From NCBI GenBank assembly GCA_907165275.2, contig OU015662.1, positions 7,501-71,500 on the forward strand: 64,000 nucleotides of DNA. Direction: 5' to 3'. Both the position numbers and the translations under genes were made by a program. Shown here in pieces: positions 43,947 through 54,871 of the stretch (its first letter is position 1; each line of letters starts with the position of its first letter). The notes below the pieces were generated by a model, which was not told the DNA's origin, did not search any database, and saw nothing but the letters and a program-made list of their open reading frames with translations. Source of the stretch: Zygaena filipendulae. Its lineage: Eukaryota; Arthropoda; Insecta; Lepidoptera; Zygaenidae.

Positions 43947-46502
43947 CCGCCGCGCCACCACGCCGAGCTGCTGCCCTACGCGCCCTTCATGCGCTGGCTC
44001 AAGGACATGGACGAGAAGGCGTACGAGGCGCTCGTGAAGCTGTACGCGGGCACGTGGGCGCGCCTCTACGAGCGCGAGCTGCGCGCCGCCTGCGACGCGG
44101 CGCGGGCGGCGGCCGGCGCGGAGGGCGCGGCGGACGGCGACGCGGGGGCGGGGGCGGGCGCGGGCGCCGGGGGCGGGGCGGCGGGGGCCGGGGCGGGGGC
44201 GGGGGCGCAGCGCGCCGACGAGCACTTCGACAAGGTAGGCGCGGCGCCGGCTCCAGGGACCATTAGCGATGAATGGTGTGTAAGACAATGAAATAAGATG
44301 AAATGGGGCGTTCATCGGGAGGTTGTCGTTTTACTACACAACTTCCCACAGCACAGAGCGTCCTATGGTTTAACTGTGAAAAGTTGTTGCCAAAAGTTCC
44401 GGTAAAGCACCGAAATGCATCTTTAAATGCATTGGATTTAAACGTAAATAAATTCAGAAGAAGAAAAATACTACTGAATTGGCTGTATGAACTTGGCTTC
44501 CTTTGCTTTCTTCATTGGGGTAAATTTAACAAAAAAAAGTAAATAACTGTATCACAGATAATATAATACTGCTGTATAAATTTGAAATTCCTAATAGTAC
44601 GGACCACCAAGAGGGGATTTGTGGATTAGCTAAAGCGCGTCAGATGAACATAAGGGGGGTAACACCTTGCACCATGTTGAGTACCTCCACCAAATATAGG
44701 CCCTCTACACTGGTGGGTGCGTCTAGAATAACCGAAATCGATAACTCGAAATACTCGAGCGCGTCAGATTAAGATATGGTGGGTTAATTACATAGTGAGA
44801 AGTATGTATATGAATAATCTGACCATTTGAACTTGACGTAAGGGAGTTAGAGGATCACAAACTTGCAAAAAAAAAAAACGCAACTTCGACATTCTCGAGC
44901 GCAGTTGATTTATTTTTTATTTTAAAGTAAATAACTCAAGGATAGCGGGAAAAATATAATCTGCCGATTTTCATAAGCCAAAGAAACAAAAATCGTCTTC
45001 GAATCGAACGAGCAGCTGCAGTGAAACATGTACCTATTCATATCTCTGTCTTTTTTTCCCTTTTACTTTTTCTCTATCTCTCACTCTCTCGCACCGTCCT
45101 CACACTACTTTCCGTCGCCATAACGTCATCACAGTATATCACGGCGCTAAACGTGTCGAATTATAACTTTTTTGGTCGATTAAAATACATATTAAAATAA
45201 GTTAAGGTAAGTATTACATCAAACTATAGGTTCACCTATAACCTTTCACTTTAATGTAATTATATATATATATTATATAATAAAGCTCATCACAAAACAA
45301 CGCGTTCATGTTATTATATGTAAAACGCTCTGGCTTGTTTGTGCTTTAAAGTTAGTTTTGTGAATAATATTTTGTGAGCTTTTACATATTTCATAGAAAT
45401 ATAAAGTGTGTTTTTTGTGAACAAGAAATAGCTCATAAAGTTATTAAACTTACGTCAGAAATAAAAAAAAAAATTAAAAATAAATCATAATTTTTGTTTC
45501 TAGCAGTCAGATTAATAATATCCCTCAAAATTATTGTCAGATTTTAAGCCAACATAACTTGGAGTGCAAGCTGAACCTTCTGTAAAATAATCTGACACGC
45601 TCGAGTATTTCAAAATTGAGATTTTTTTTTGCATTTTCAAAAATTCGCTACTACCTTGCGTCACCTCCAAATCGGCAGATTTTCGAAGGGGTGCATTTTT
45701 AAGGCTCACTTAACATCCCCTTTGAATATCTGACGCGCTCGAGTAAATTTTTTTTTTTCATTTTCTCCCCTTCCGGATGGCCACCCCCACCACGCAAATC
45801 GGCAGATGAATATATTTTCGATATCAGACACCTTGGAGTATCTAAACTACAATATCTGGCGCGCTCGAGTATTTCCATTTTACTATTTTTTTTTTACATT
45901 TTTGAAAGCCTGTAGAAGCTAAACCCACCGGTGAATGAAAAAATATCATATAACCTTATTTTGTTTATATCTCCTAATCTTCAAAACCCAATAGGTCCCA
46001 ACGACGCTCGAGTGACTCCCGAATTAGCATCGGTATCTCCCGTACTATAACCAAAGAGGAGATATTTGAGAGCAAAGTGGTCAGTACGACAAAACTCCAA
46101 TTTCATAAATGTAAGGACCTAATATTATGTTATTGTCTAACTGACGGACTTTATAGAGGAATGCTAGGCTTTGACAAGTAGTAAGTGTGCATACATTTGG
46201 AGGAGTAAATGGGCTTAGTTAAATGTCAGTATTCAGTATGACGAGCGCCCGGCGCGCCCTCGCCCTCGTGCGGGTGGGGCGTGTGCGTGGGCGTGGGCGT
46301 GGGCGTGGGCGCGGGCGCTCAATCGTGCGCGTGTGTGCGGCAGGTGCTCACCCTGGTGGAGAACGTGTGCAACGCTGAGCAGGACTTCTGCGCGCAATTC
46401 TTCCACCTCGACGTCGACCTCAAGGTGAGGGGCGGGACCGGGGCGCGAGCTGCGGGGGGAGACTCGTGAGCCGCGCTCGCTCATCGTCGCCGTGTGTCGC
46501 AG

Positions 46503-46533
<31 letters not shown>

Positions 46534-47711
46534 GCGCGGAGGGCGCGCGGCGCGGCGCGGGCGGCGGCGGGGGCGCGGGCGCGGAGGCGCGGCGGCTGAT
46601 GGGCGAGCTGTTCCCTGCGCTCGAGCAGGAACTGCTGGCGCTCGTCGCGCACCTCGACCGCGCGGACCCCTAGTGCGTGCCGGGCGGGGGCGGGGGCGGG
46701 GTGGGGGCCGGCGCCCACTGACGGCGCGCTCTGTTGCAGCGGCGCGATGCGGGCGCTGGCGTGCGTGGGGCGGCGCGTGCTGGGCGCGGGCGGCGGCGGC
46801 GCGGAGGGCGAGGCGCGGTGGGCGCGCGCGGCGCTGGCGGCGGCGGCGGTGGCGGCCAAGCGCGGCGCCGACCGCGCCGTGGCCGAGCGCATCGCCGCGC
46901 TGCCCGACGCCGTGAAGCAGGCGGCGCGCCGGCCCAAGTGCGGGCTGCTGGGCTTCCTGCGCGAGTTCGAGGAGCTGAGCGAGGCGTGCGAGCGCATATT
47001 CGCGGGCGGGCGGCGCGCCGACCTGGAGCGCTGGTACGCGGCGCTGGCGGGCGCCATGCTGCGCGCCGTGCTGGCGGCGGAGCACCCGCGCACGCCGCGC
47101 GCCGTGCTGCGCCTGGAGAACTGCCACCGGCTGCACGCGCTGCTGGCGGCGCTGCGCGTGCCGCAGCTGGACGCGCTGCGCCGCGAGTGCCGCGCGCGCT
47201 ACGCCGACGCGCTGCGCCAGTACGTCACGCAGTACTTCGGCCGCCCGCTCGAGAAGCTCACGCAGTTCTTCGAGGTGAGCGCGCGCTGCGGGGGGCGGGG
47301 CGGGGCGGGGCGGGGCGTGACGTGACGCGCCGTGACGTGACGCACGTGACGTGACACACGTGACGCTGTGCGCAGGGCGTGTCGGAGGCGGTGGCGGCGG
47401 GCGTGCGCGAGGACGAGGTATGCTACCGCGCGGCGTTCAGCAAGCACGAGCTGCGGCGGCTGCTGGCGCTGTACCCGGCGGCGGAGGTGCGGCGCTCGCT
47501 GCACCGGCTGTACCGCACCGTGGAGAAGCACCTGAGCGAGGAGGGCGGCCTGCTGCAGGTGGTGTGGCGCGCCATGCAGGAGGAGCTGATCGCGCAGCAC
47601 GTGGCGCTGCAGGCGCGCCTGGCCGCCAGCTACCCGGCCGCCGGGCTGGCCATGCCGCTCACCACGCAGGACATCCTCGACGCCTTCTCCGACATCGCGC
47701 GCGAACACTGA
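42221..47711 (+). CDS. EXOC1: Exocyst complex component 1 (Sec3), 5'-incomplete
   Basis: Exons 42221-42292, 43148-43612, 43686-44234, 46344-46424, 46503-46672, 46740-47274, 47376-47711 (stop TGA); 736 codons with all phases matching. EXOC1 is the exocyst subunit that tethers secretory vesicles to the plasma membrane through phosphoinositides and Rho GTPases. Recognisable parts: a coiled-coil start (ERVARLDALNV), RHLNNLLIHLGNE, FMRWLKDMDEKAYEALVKLY...LYERE, LVENVCNAEQDFCAQFFHLD, LGFLREFEELSEACERIF, YFGRPLEKLTQFFEGV, and the C-terminus LLQVVWRAMQEELI...TTQDILDAFSDIAREH. The N-terminal PH-like domain is missing: no exon is visible upstream, where the 5.7-kb LINE lies. Gly/Ala/Glu low-complexity runs (about 43255-43300, 44100-44215 and 46500-46580) are expansions not typical of the family. 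The large intron 43685-range and 44235-46343 carry repeats. Confidence 0.9.
44300..44540 (+). repeat. MITE-like repeat in EXOC1 intron
   Basis: Shares CCAAAAGTTCCGGTAAAGCACCGAAATGCATC and the CTTTGCTTTCTTC...GGTAAAT block with 54540-54690 and 58430-58800. Its left part, with GGGCGTTC and AGAGCGTCCTA, has an inverted match near 57275-57330. Confidence 0.5.
44590..46060. repeat. Element with recurring CTGACGCGCTCGAG motif, copy 2
   Basis: The motif appears inverted on the left (CTCGAGCGCGTCAG at about 44755, TCTCGAGCGCAG at 44893) and direct on the right (45592, 45730, 45856, about 46012). The right half aligns with 29220-29960 and the left with 28460-28560 (CACCAAATATAGGCCCTCTAC). This suggests an element with internally inverted halves. 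No open frame with recognisable domains was found. Confidence 0.6.
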
Positions 47712-48237
47712 CCCCGCCCCGTACCCCTCCAGGCCCTCGCAGTCGATGCTCTGCCTTTGGGAACGCGCCGTCCGCCGGCTCTCGTCGGCTGAGCCCTTTG
47801 TGATGAGACTAACCGGTACCCGGCCCGCACGTCCCGCTCGTGCAGCTCGAGGCCCGCCACGACGCGGTAGATGGCGCTACTTGTAGGTACTATATACGAA
47901 CGTGTTTCTTACTTTTCGCTCCTATTTGGTACTAGAAGTGCCCCACGATTTCACTCACATGACCCGTTTTTATATAACAACTCGTATATGTAGCTCCAGG
48001 CTAAGCTTAATCTACTTGTGAAAACCGCATGACAATCCGTTCAGTAGATTCAGAGATCATTGTAAACAGACAAAAAAGAATTTTAAAAACAACCTTTTTT
48101 ATGATCAGTCGCTCTTCTTGCATCGCCCTGTCATTTTTGTTAAAATATTCAATGTACATAATCGCGGATTCTACTCTTTTATTAAAGTATAAATCGATAG
48201 TGTTGGTACGAGAACACACCGCAAGAGCTCGAACAGA

Positions 48238-48406
48238 GGGAGAGCACGAATTTTTTCGCTCTCGTCCTTTCGACATCGTCCTAATGTCAAAGCGTTTTTG
48301 TGTGTGGAAAATGAACAACGCCATTTATCCAGCGCTGTTCATTTTTTTTTAATACAAAAAAACCCTCGATATCGAAAGGACGAGAGCGAAAAAATTCGTG
48401 CTCCCC
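48238..48406. mobile_element. Hairpin MITE with about 40-bp inverted arms
   Basis: Left arm 48238-48278 (GGGAGAGCACGAATTTTTTC, then GCTCTCGTCCTTTCGACATCG) pairs with right arm 48367-48406 (CGATATCGAAAGGACGAGAG, then CGAAAAAATTCGTGCTCCCC). The loop is about 88 bp. Non-coding. Confidence 0.8.
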
Positions 48407-49034
48407 TACAGATCTACATTCTGCCCTGATCAGGCGGCCGACTTTCGTGAATGATTAAATTATTATTTATATGAATAAAATATATTGTTATATTAATATT
48501 TTTATTTTTTATGAAATACAAACGTACTGACTCCAAACCGAGTTGTTTCGTTTCGTTAGAAGCAACTCGGTTCATACGGCGGGATATGTTTCAAATATTT
48601 GTTTTTGGGAAAAGGACCTCACCGAGGCGGCATCGTACAGGACATGTTACTGCTGACACGGTCACAAACCAAGTACGATGAAATTTTACAAGTGTAGACC
48701 CATGGTGTCGAACTAGAATGCTTGGCAAGGCGTCGCTGCAGGAGTCGCCCAGGGCAGGTGCGGGCGGGACGCACTCCCCGACCGACACGTCACGACGTGA
48801 CCACTTTGACCCCGGGTCTGTGTCGGTGTGTTTGCTTTGGAATGCTTTGAAAAAACCGACTTTCGATGGATCGGCTCGTAACACGTGACTTAAATGCGTG
48901 ACAGTACACAAATCAGCGTCCACACTGGAACCGGCTAGTAGACCGTAACTTCATACATTGTCCTGCCGTTTATTTCGTGTCAAGCAGTTTCTTCCAGAGT
49001 TCGGAATGCATTTGAACCGTACTGCAGCTTGTAA

Positions 49035-49355
49035 CAATAGGCTAGTCTCCAAAATTTTTTTTTTAGTCCGTTTTGTAGATTATTAAAAAATATTGAACAC
49101 GTATTTTTTTTTTTTTTTATGTAACCAAAAAATAACGGAGATATATCAAGTCGAAATTTCACATGACGTCACGCCTCGCTACAGTTTGTTCGCACGTTAT
49201 AGCGAGCTGTGACGTCACGAGTCCCCCACCCTAAACTTTAATGCGCTTTATGCATATTTCCATTATTTTAAAAAAGCAAAAAATACGTGTTTTTTATTTT
49301 TTTATTATCTAACTGACGGACTAAATAAAATTTTGATTTTTTTACCCAGGAAACT
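49035..49355 (+). repeat. MITE family A, copy 2
   Basis: Contains AGTCCGTTTTGTAGATTA, CCCACCCTAAACTTTAATGC and CTAACTGACGGACTAA in the same order as 897-1250. Confidence 0.7.
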
Positions 49356-49921
49356 AGCCTATTACTCGCGTACAAAAGAAGTCCACATAACGATACTGAT
49401 ACGCATTTCTGATACGGTCACGGGATAGTGTTCGGTAGATTGTCACAATGTGGCTTTAGATTAGTTGTACCTAATACGATAGACTGAACATGCAGGTGAA
49501 AAGCTAGTTTATTTTATTGTATCGAAGGTATCGCAGATAACCCTTTCAAGATATTGTGCGTCTATTTTATAACTGAATTTTGTTGGTACACGATCTTTTG
49601 TGATCTCGCATTTATCTATTGCTTGAGTAAGTTGGTTTGTGCAATACAGACGCGTGGAAGCGTCCAAGTCGTCCAGAACAAGGGATGTCGGGATGCCTAA
49701 TCTGACTCAATGTCGAATGTGTTGTCATATCTTGCTCCTCGGTGGTGACTGGCGAGTTGCGTGTGCGGCGGCCGGCGTGTCACGTGACACGACGCTAGTG
49801 CGCTCGCGCTCGCGCTCGAGCTGACAGTCTCGTTACCTACGGACCCGTGCGCTCATAAGGATGTTTCCCGTACAGCGCTACACGCATTACAATAAAACAG
49901 GGTATTAGTTATTGATGATGA

Positions 49922-49927
49922 TTTATT
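49922..49927 (-). terminator. Polyadenylation signal of the COX7B-like gene
   Basis: AATAAA on the minus strand about 85 nt past the stop codon at 50010. Confidence 0.65.
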
Positions 49928-50009
49928 TATAATCTATTTGGTATGAAGATAAAGTCCTGTAGGTATGTTGGGCGGGCGGCGCGGGCACGGGCGGGCGGCG
50001 GGCTTGCGC

Positions 50010-53000
50010 CTAGTCCAGGGACTTGGGCGGCGCCCAGTTCAGGTACAGCAGGCCCGTCGTCTTGGCCTGTAATCGTGTTACGCCCGACGTTAGACGATCT
50101 TAAGATAGTATTATATTTTCTGTGGCATAAACCAACTTCATATCTTCGCTTGTACAACAATACCGCACGAGACTGCTTAGTTTTCAGAGGAGATAACAAA
50201 CTGCATTATATTATTCGTCGTTCATTTTATACACATGCATGATACAAATCTACTACCTATACAAATATATGTATACAATCTGTATATGTATAAAAATCTC
50301 TTGTCACAGTGTTCGGTATCGAATTCCTCTGAAACGCCGTGACCGATTTTTATGAAATTTTCTGTGTATATTTGGTAGATCTGAGATTAGGCCGTAGGTC
50401 ATTTTTTAAAACCCTAGGTGATAAGGGTGGCTACCCAGATTTTTTTCTTGACAAAATTTTATTTTGTAGTTCCTGTGGGAATTCCGAAACTCACGCGGGT
50501 GAAACCGCGGGGCACAGCTAGTATTAATATATAATTGAATAACGGGCTCGAATTGACTAGGTTATTGCCTCTCGACCGAATGATATTTAAAATGTTGTCC
50601 TTCTTCTTCTTCTTTGTCGCTCCCTCACAAATGAGGATCGTGACCATATGTAACTCGTCTCCATATGCTTCTGTCCTGTGCCAGTTCAATCGATCATTGC
50701 GATGCGATCACATATGCATGAGCTGGAGAAGCTGTTGATCGTGGGACAGATGCAGGGGAAGCGCTCCAGGGGCCGAATTCCAACACGATGGTGCAAGAGT
50801 ATTGTAGAGGCAACAGGAGAAACTCTACAACGATCGATTGAAAATGTTGACCTACACGGTATAATATTATATTGTTGCGACGATATCGTAACGACGACGG
50901 CTCTTACAAAAAACTATAAATACAGTAAAGCTACAAACTGTGGCGATTAATTAAATGTAACCGTCGCATAATGCAACCGTTACGTTACGTACGATGACGA
51001 GGGTGCCGACGGAGAAGGCGACTCCGAAGATGAGCGCAGCGTTGTAGCGGCGCTGGCGCGCCTCGTAGGCCGGCAGCCAGGCGCCGCGCGGCACGGGCAG
51101 GTCATCCATGCTGGGCGCGCGGAACTTCTCGCCCGCGTGGTAGCGCCGCGCTGCGCGAGCACGCACACTCAGATATAGTCAAATTGTCTCAACATTTACC
51201 ATATAGCAGTATAGGATACAGAATAAAATTAATCACTTATAAGATGTCACCCTCATAGCGCGATACACTAATTTCTTGACAAAGTAACAAACGTCCAAAC
51301 ATTCACACTTTCACATTTATAATATTAGTAGGATAATGTCCTGTTTTATTATAATTTTTAATTAATAATTTATTTATTTTGCTTAAGTTTAATATCTAAA
51401 AATGTTGATTTTGTATTCTTATTTTAATTCTCTACACAAATAAATGATCTATATACTATATAATAGGCAGTATTTTATTTCATTGTCTATCTAGTACAGT
51501 AAATAATTTACCAAGATCTATCTGAAATTAATTTAATAATAACATAATAGAATTTGAAGGCAGATAATTACAGTTTGGATTGTTTCTTTTGTTTGCCACA
51601 TGTGCCACATGTGTGTACTAGCCATATACTAGTGGTCATCTGCCACTGATTAAGTTGATGTTGGGAGCGGACTGTTATATATTTTGCCATAGTGATGTCA
51701 ACAACCCCCATGGGGGTGGATAGCCATAAGTGAGACCATCTGCCACCGCTTGGGGAACATTCGTTGGGGCAGACGGGAATATGCCCTATAAGCAGTAGTT
51801 GCTCAATCATTTTTATTTCTTTTCAATTAGGACTTTTTTCTTTTTTGCATGAGATAAATTTAATTTACTTAAATGAGAATTCCTCTGTGGGGTAAAGGCC
51901 TCCATTTTTATAATTTTTTTTCTATCTCTCACCTTAGATTTTAATTGGTCTCCCACTGGAGGTTGTATTTTTTTTTATTGTTTGTTGAAATTTTCTGTTC
52001 TCTTGAAGGGTTGTAGTCAATGCCCACACAAATAGGAGTTGGAGTTTTTTGTTAATAGTTCCGCATTTTACACATATATATAATTTTAGAATGTACATCA
52101 CGAAACTTAGGACCCCTCCCAGCCCTTGCCATACTTTGTCCTGAATGACTGACTGACAGATCAATACACAGCCTAAACCGCTGATCATAGAGACCTGAAA
52201 CTTAGATGGTGTGTTTTTTGTATGATGTAGACATCCGATAACAAAGGATTTTCCAAAGTTCTATCCCTAAGGGGAGAAAAAGGGGGACAGTTTGTATGGA
52301 ACAATTTCACGGGAACTCCTAAGTTATTGTGGGTGAGACCACACGGTACAGCTAGTAATCTTCTTTATAAATAAAAATTAATGTTTGTATGTCGGTCCTC
52401 TATGTGATTCAAAACCATTGGTCTGATTGTGATGAAACTTTGGCGTGTTGTACTGCCTGCATCTGCAAAGGTTCCTGATCCCAAAGTTCACGCGGATGAA
52501 AGCGCGGGGCACAGCTAGTATTTATATAAAAATCACGTGTCACGATTTTAATAAATGTTAATCTTGAAAATTAATGAACCATCTTATGCCTCAAAGTTAT
52601 ATTATGTCAAACTTGACTTAAGACTATTTCTGCCTCCACCTGCCTCATAGAACCTGCTGTGGTGTTAGATATTCCTTGAGTTCCTCCATTCCACTTGGTC
52701 AGCATTACAAAAAATAATTGAAGTTTTGAGATCAACAATACTAAAGGCTGTCGTTTTTTTGGCAAATCAATGGCCTGTCTACATTAGTCATTAGTCACTG
52801 AAGGGAACGTAGTGTTAATCTAAGGTTAGAACTTAAAAGTTATGTAACATTAGGGATTTTTTAACAAATGACATACACCGGTATTCGTAATTAAGAGTGA
52901 ACCTATTACTGGCCAGTAATAAGGAAATGTGGCTTAAATATGGTGTCATTTTGCAATATTTTTTTAATTTATATTAATTAGGCAAATTGTGCTGAATTGT

Positions 53001-53051
53001 GTTACCTGTCTGCTGCAAAACTCTAGAAACTGCTTGGCGCGTCGCAAACAT
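50010..53051 (-). CDS. COX7B-like / prag01-family mitochondrial membrane protein
   Basis: Three exons: 53051-53006, 51150-50993, 50066-50010; 261 nt, 86 aa, phases matching. The start MFATRQAVSRVLQQ and the following RRYH form an Arg/Ser-rich, acid-free mitochondrial presequence. The mature part has MDDLPVPRGAWLPAYEARQR and a single membrane segment (NAALIFGVAFSVGTLVI) followed by KTTGLLYLNWAPP. This pattern is known from the insect family named after the deltamethrin-resistance protein prag01, which looks like a cytochrome c oxidase subunit 7B relative. A role in complex IV of the inner membrane is inference from that resemblance. Both introns are much longer than the exons and contain Helitrons. 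An alternative name would be a generic small OXPHOS-associated protein; the gene model itself is firm. Confidence 0.8.
50297..50521 (+). mobile_element. Complete non-autonomous Helitron in COX7B-like intron 2
   Basis: TCTCTTGTCACAGTG start after A; 3' hairpin CGCGGGTGAAACCGCG and CTAG at 50518-50521 followed by T. Confidence 0.82.
51258..51333 (-). mobile_element. Helitron 5' fragment, inverted
   Basis: On the minus strand it begins at 51333 with TCCTACTAATATTATAAATG and continues GTGAAAGTGTGAATGTTTGG. The rest of the element is absent or unrecognisable. Confidence 0.7.
52130..52355 (+). mobile_element. Non-autonomous Helitron, subfamily 2 (second copy)
   Basis: Matches 2919-3141 along its length (GTCCTGAATGACTGA, CAGCCTAAACCGCTGATC, GAGACCTGAAACTT, CATCCGATAA). 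It ends with hairpin TGTGG-gtgaga-CCACA and CTAG at 52352-52355. Confidence 0.78.
52359..52518 (+). mobile_element. Non-autonomous Helitron, subfamily 3 (second copy)
   Basis: TCTTCTTTATAAATAAAAAT start only 3 nt after the previous Helitron ends; CTAG at 52515-52518 followed by T. It matches 30600-30770. Confidence 0.78.
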
Positions 53052-53279
53052 TTTGCTCGATATTTTGAAATCAAGTAGAAGAAATCAGAAACCTAAGTTC
53101 TATCGAAAGTAAGAAGTAGGTAGTGACTCTTTGGTAAAAGGTTTACACCAGAGCACAAACTACTTAGAGATACTACCCAGTCCCACCAGAGAAAAGGTAA
53201 TCACCACAAATTAACTAGACATATGTCTGTAATCACTACATACAAATGGCACAAATCAACTAGACTTAGTATCTCTAAA

Positions 53280-53372
53280 GCGCTCTCCACATTCGCGCGC
53301 GAAGCCGCGAAATATTGTTCGAAACATGGTTCGCGGGTGTTTCGCGGCATCGCGCGCGAATGTGGAGCGTGC
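53280..53372. mobile_element. GC-rich hairpin, 33-bp arms
   Basis: Left arm GCGCTCTCCACATTCGCGCG... (53280-53312) pairs almost perfectly with right arm ...CGCGCGAATGTGGAGCGTGC (53340-53372) around a 27-bp loop. Both sides are followed by AACTAG-like flanks within a larger AT-rich repeat. It is a probable MITE core. Confidence 0.8.
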
Positions 53373-53404
53373 TTAACTAGTTTGTGACTAGACTGTATTC
53401 TGTA

Positions 53405-53473
53405 ATGCTACTGCTCCACCTACGTGTTAACGCGTAAATTTAGATGTGGCCGTAGACGGAGAATAGAATGGAC
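53405..53473. repeat. Repeat inverted relative to 56783-56878
   Basis: ATGCTACTGCTCCACCT... and ...GACGGAGAATAGAATGGAC recur in reverse complement at 56783-56878. The two may be ends of one 3.4-kb insertion or independent copies. Confidence 0.55.
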
Positions 53474-54871
53474 AGGCTATTCGCGTATAGGGTAAGAGAA
53501 AGTGATATTCTTCCTATGCACACATGTAAACTACCAGTATTACCACTAAATAAACAGGGAGTTCTAGCTTGTTTGGTGATGAAAAAGCTATGGGAAGTAA
53601 AATGTAGTTTTATAGAGTAGATAGGTTATCATCGATTCGTGAAGGTGTCAAGGGGATTTATAATTTAAGCGGAGCAAGTGAAATGAAAACTATGTAGGTG
53701 CAAATAACGTTTTATTGGAACTTAAGTTCCTTAGCGCACGGTACGGATGAGGCAAACCAGCTTAATATTTCTCGTCATGGCATCATAAAAGATGCGCGCT
53801 TGGTTTATGGTTTTTGAAACGATTATTATTGCTTGCTTATTGGTTCGCGCCAGCTGCTCTCATTGTCAGTAAGGTTAGTTTTTCAACAGAAACTGCTTGG
53901 GAAATGCTTGAAACGAATCCTTGAATAGCCATTTGGTTTCCAATTTACACGACCAGTGCTTGCTATCCAGTTAATAAGATTAACCGATTTAAAAGGACAT
54001 CTGAAAAAGAAAAAAAAATATAGAATACAAACTGTATTAACATGAAAAATTAAAAAATAATATGACGTGGACAATGTAGTCATCAGGCCCAATATTCTAA
54101 AATTTCCAAATCAAATTGGATATAAAATTGTTTATTTCATACACTACTCATACAGTCAAGAGCATGCAAGCTTTTCAGCTTAGACTCACTTTGCACCAGT
54201 CTTACACACGAAGGGTACAGTACACGTTATTATCTTGACGGTCAAATAGGGTACTTGCGTGAATTTTTTTTTTCAGTCTATTTTAAAGATATATGGCCTA
54301 CTTAAACAAAACAAGAAAAAGAAAAAAAATATATGCATAAATTAATTAAATAGAGCGTTTCAAAGTTCCTACTTTAGACCTTACCGCCGAAACTCGGAAT
54401 GACGTCACTTGTTCAAAATTACGCCTTATTAATCTGTGATAGAAATGTCACTGTCGTATTGGCAGCGTCATGTGACACTGACAGACAGATAACTTCAATA
54501 TCCAAAAGCGAAATTAAAGTTGAACTGTATCGATTTACTTCCAAAAGTTCCAGTAAAGAATCGAAATGCATCTAACCGATGCATTTTAAAGTAAAAAACT
54601 TCAAAAAATGGAAAATATGCGTTGACTGTATGCACTTTGTTTCTTTTGCCTTCTCTGAAAGAGGTAAATGTTTCCTAAAAAAATAAAAGTGACGTCATGT
54701 GTCAAGCTTGGCTGTGATTGGTGTTTCGTTGCAACGTTCCGTTTCACAAAATTAAAAGTTGAATATTTTGGAAACTATTGAAATTTTTTTAGTAAATCTT
54801 TCACGATGACGCTTATCTAAGGCTCTATTATTATAATATATAAAGCTGGATTGCCACTCACTCATTGACAT

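Larger units (their letters stand above)
47712..49900. other. Intergenic DNA between EXOC1 and the COX7B-like gene
   Basis: Holds the EXOC1 3' flank, an inverted Helitron fragment (about 47950-48065), a hairpin MITE (48238-48406) and MITE family A copy 2 (49035-49355). A 16-bp CCGAGTTG...CAACTCGG stem-loop lies near 48537-48572. No gene is supported in the rest. Confidence 0.5.

Noticed and set aside
43064..44315. Minus-strand frames of 176-276 aa opposite EXOC1
   Set aside because: Shadows of the EXOC1 exons; no homology and the opposite strand closes phase at every junction.
46233..47860. Minus-strand frames opposite the EXOC1 3' exons
   Set aside because: Same reason: mirror images of GC-rich codons.
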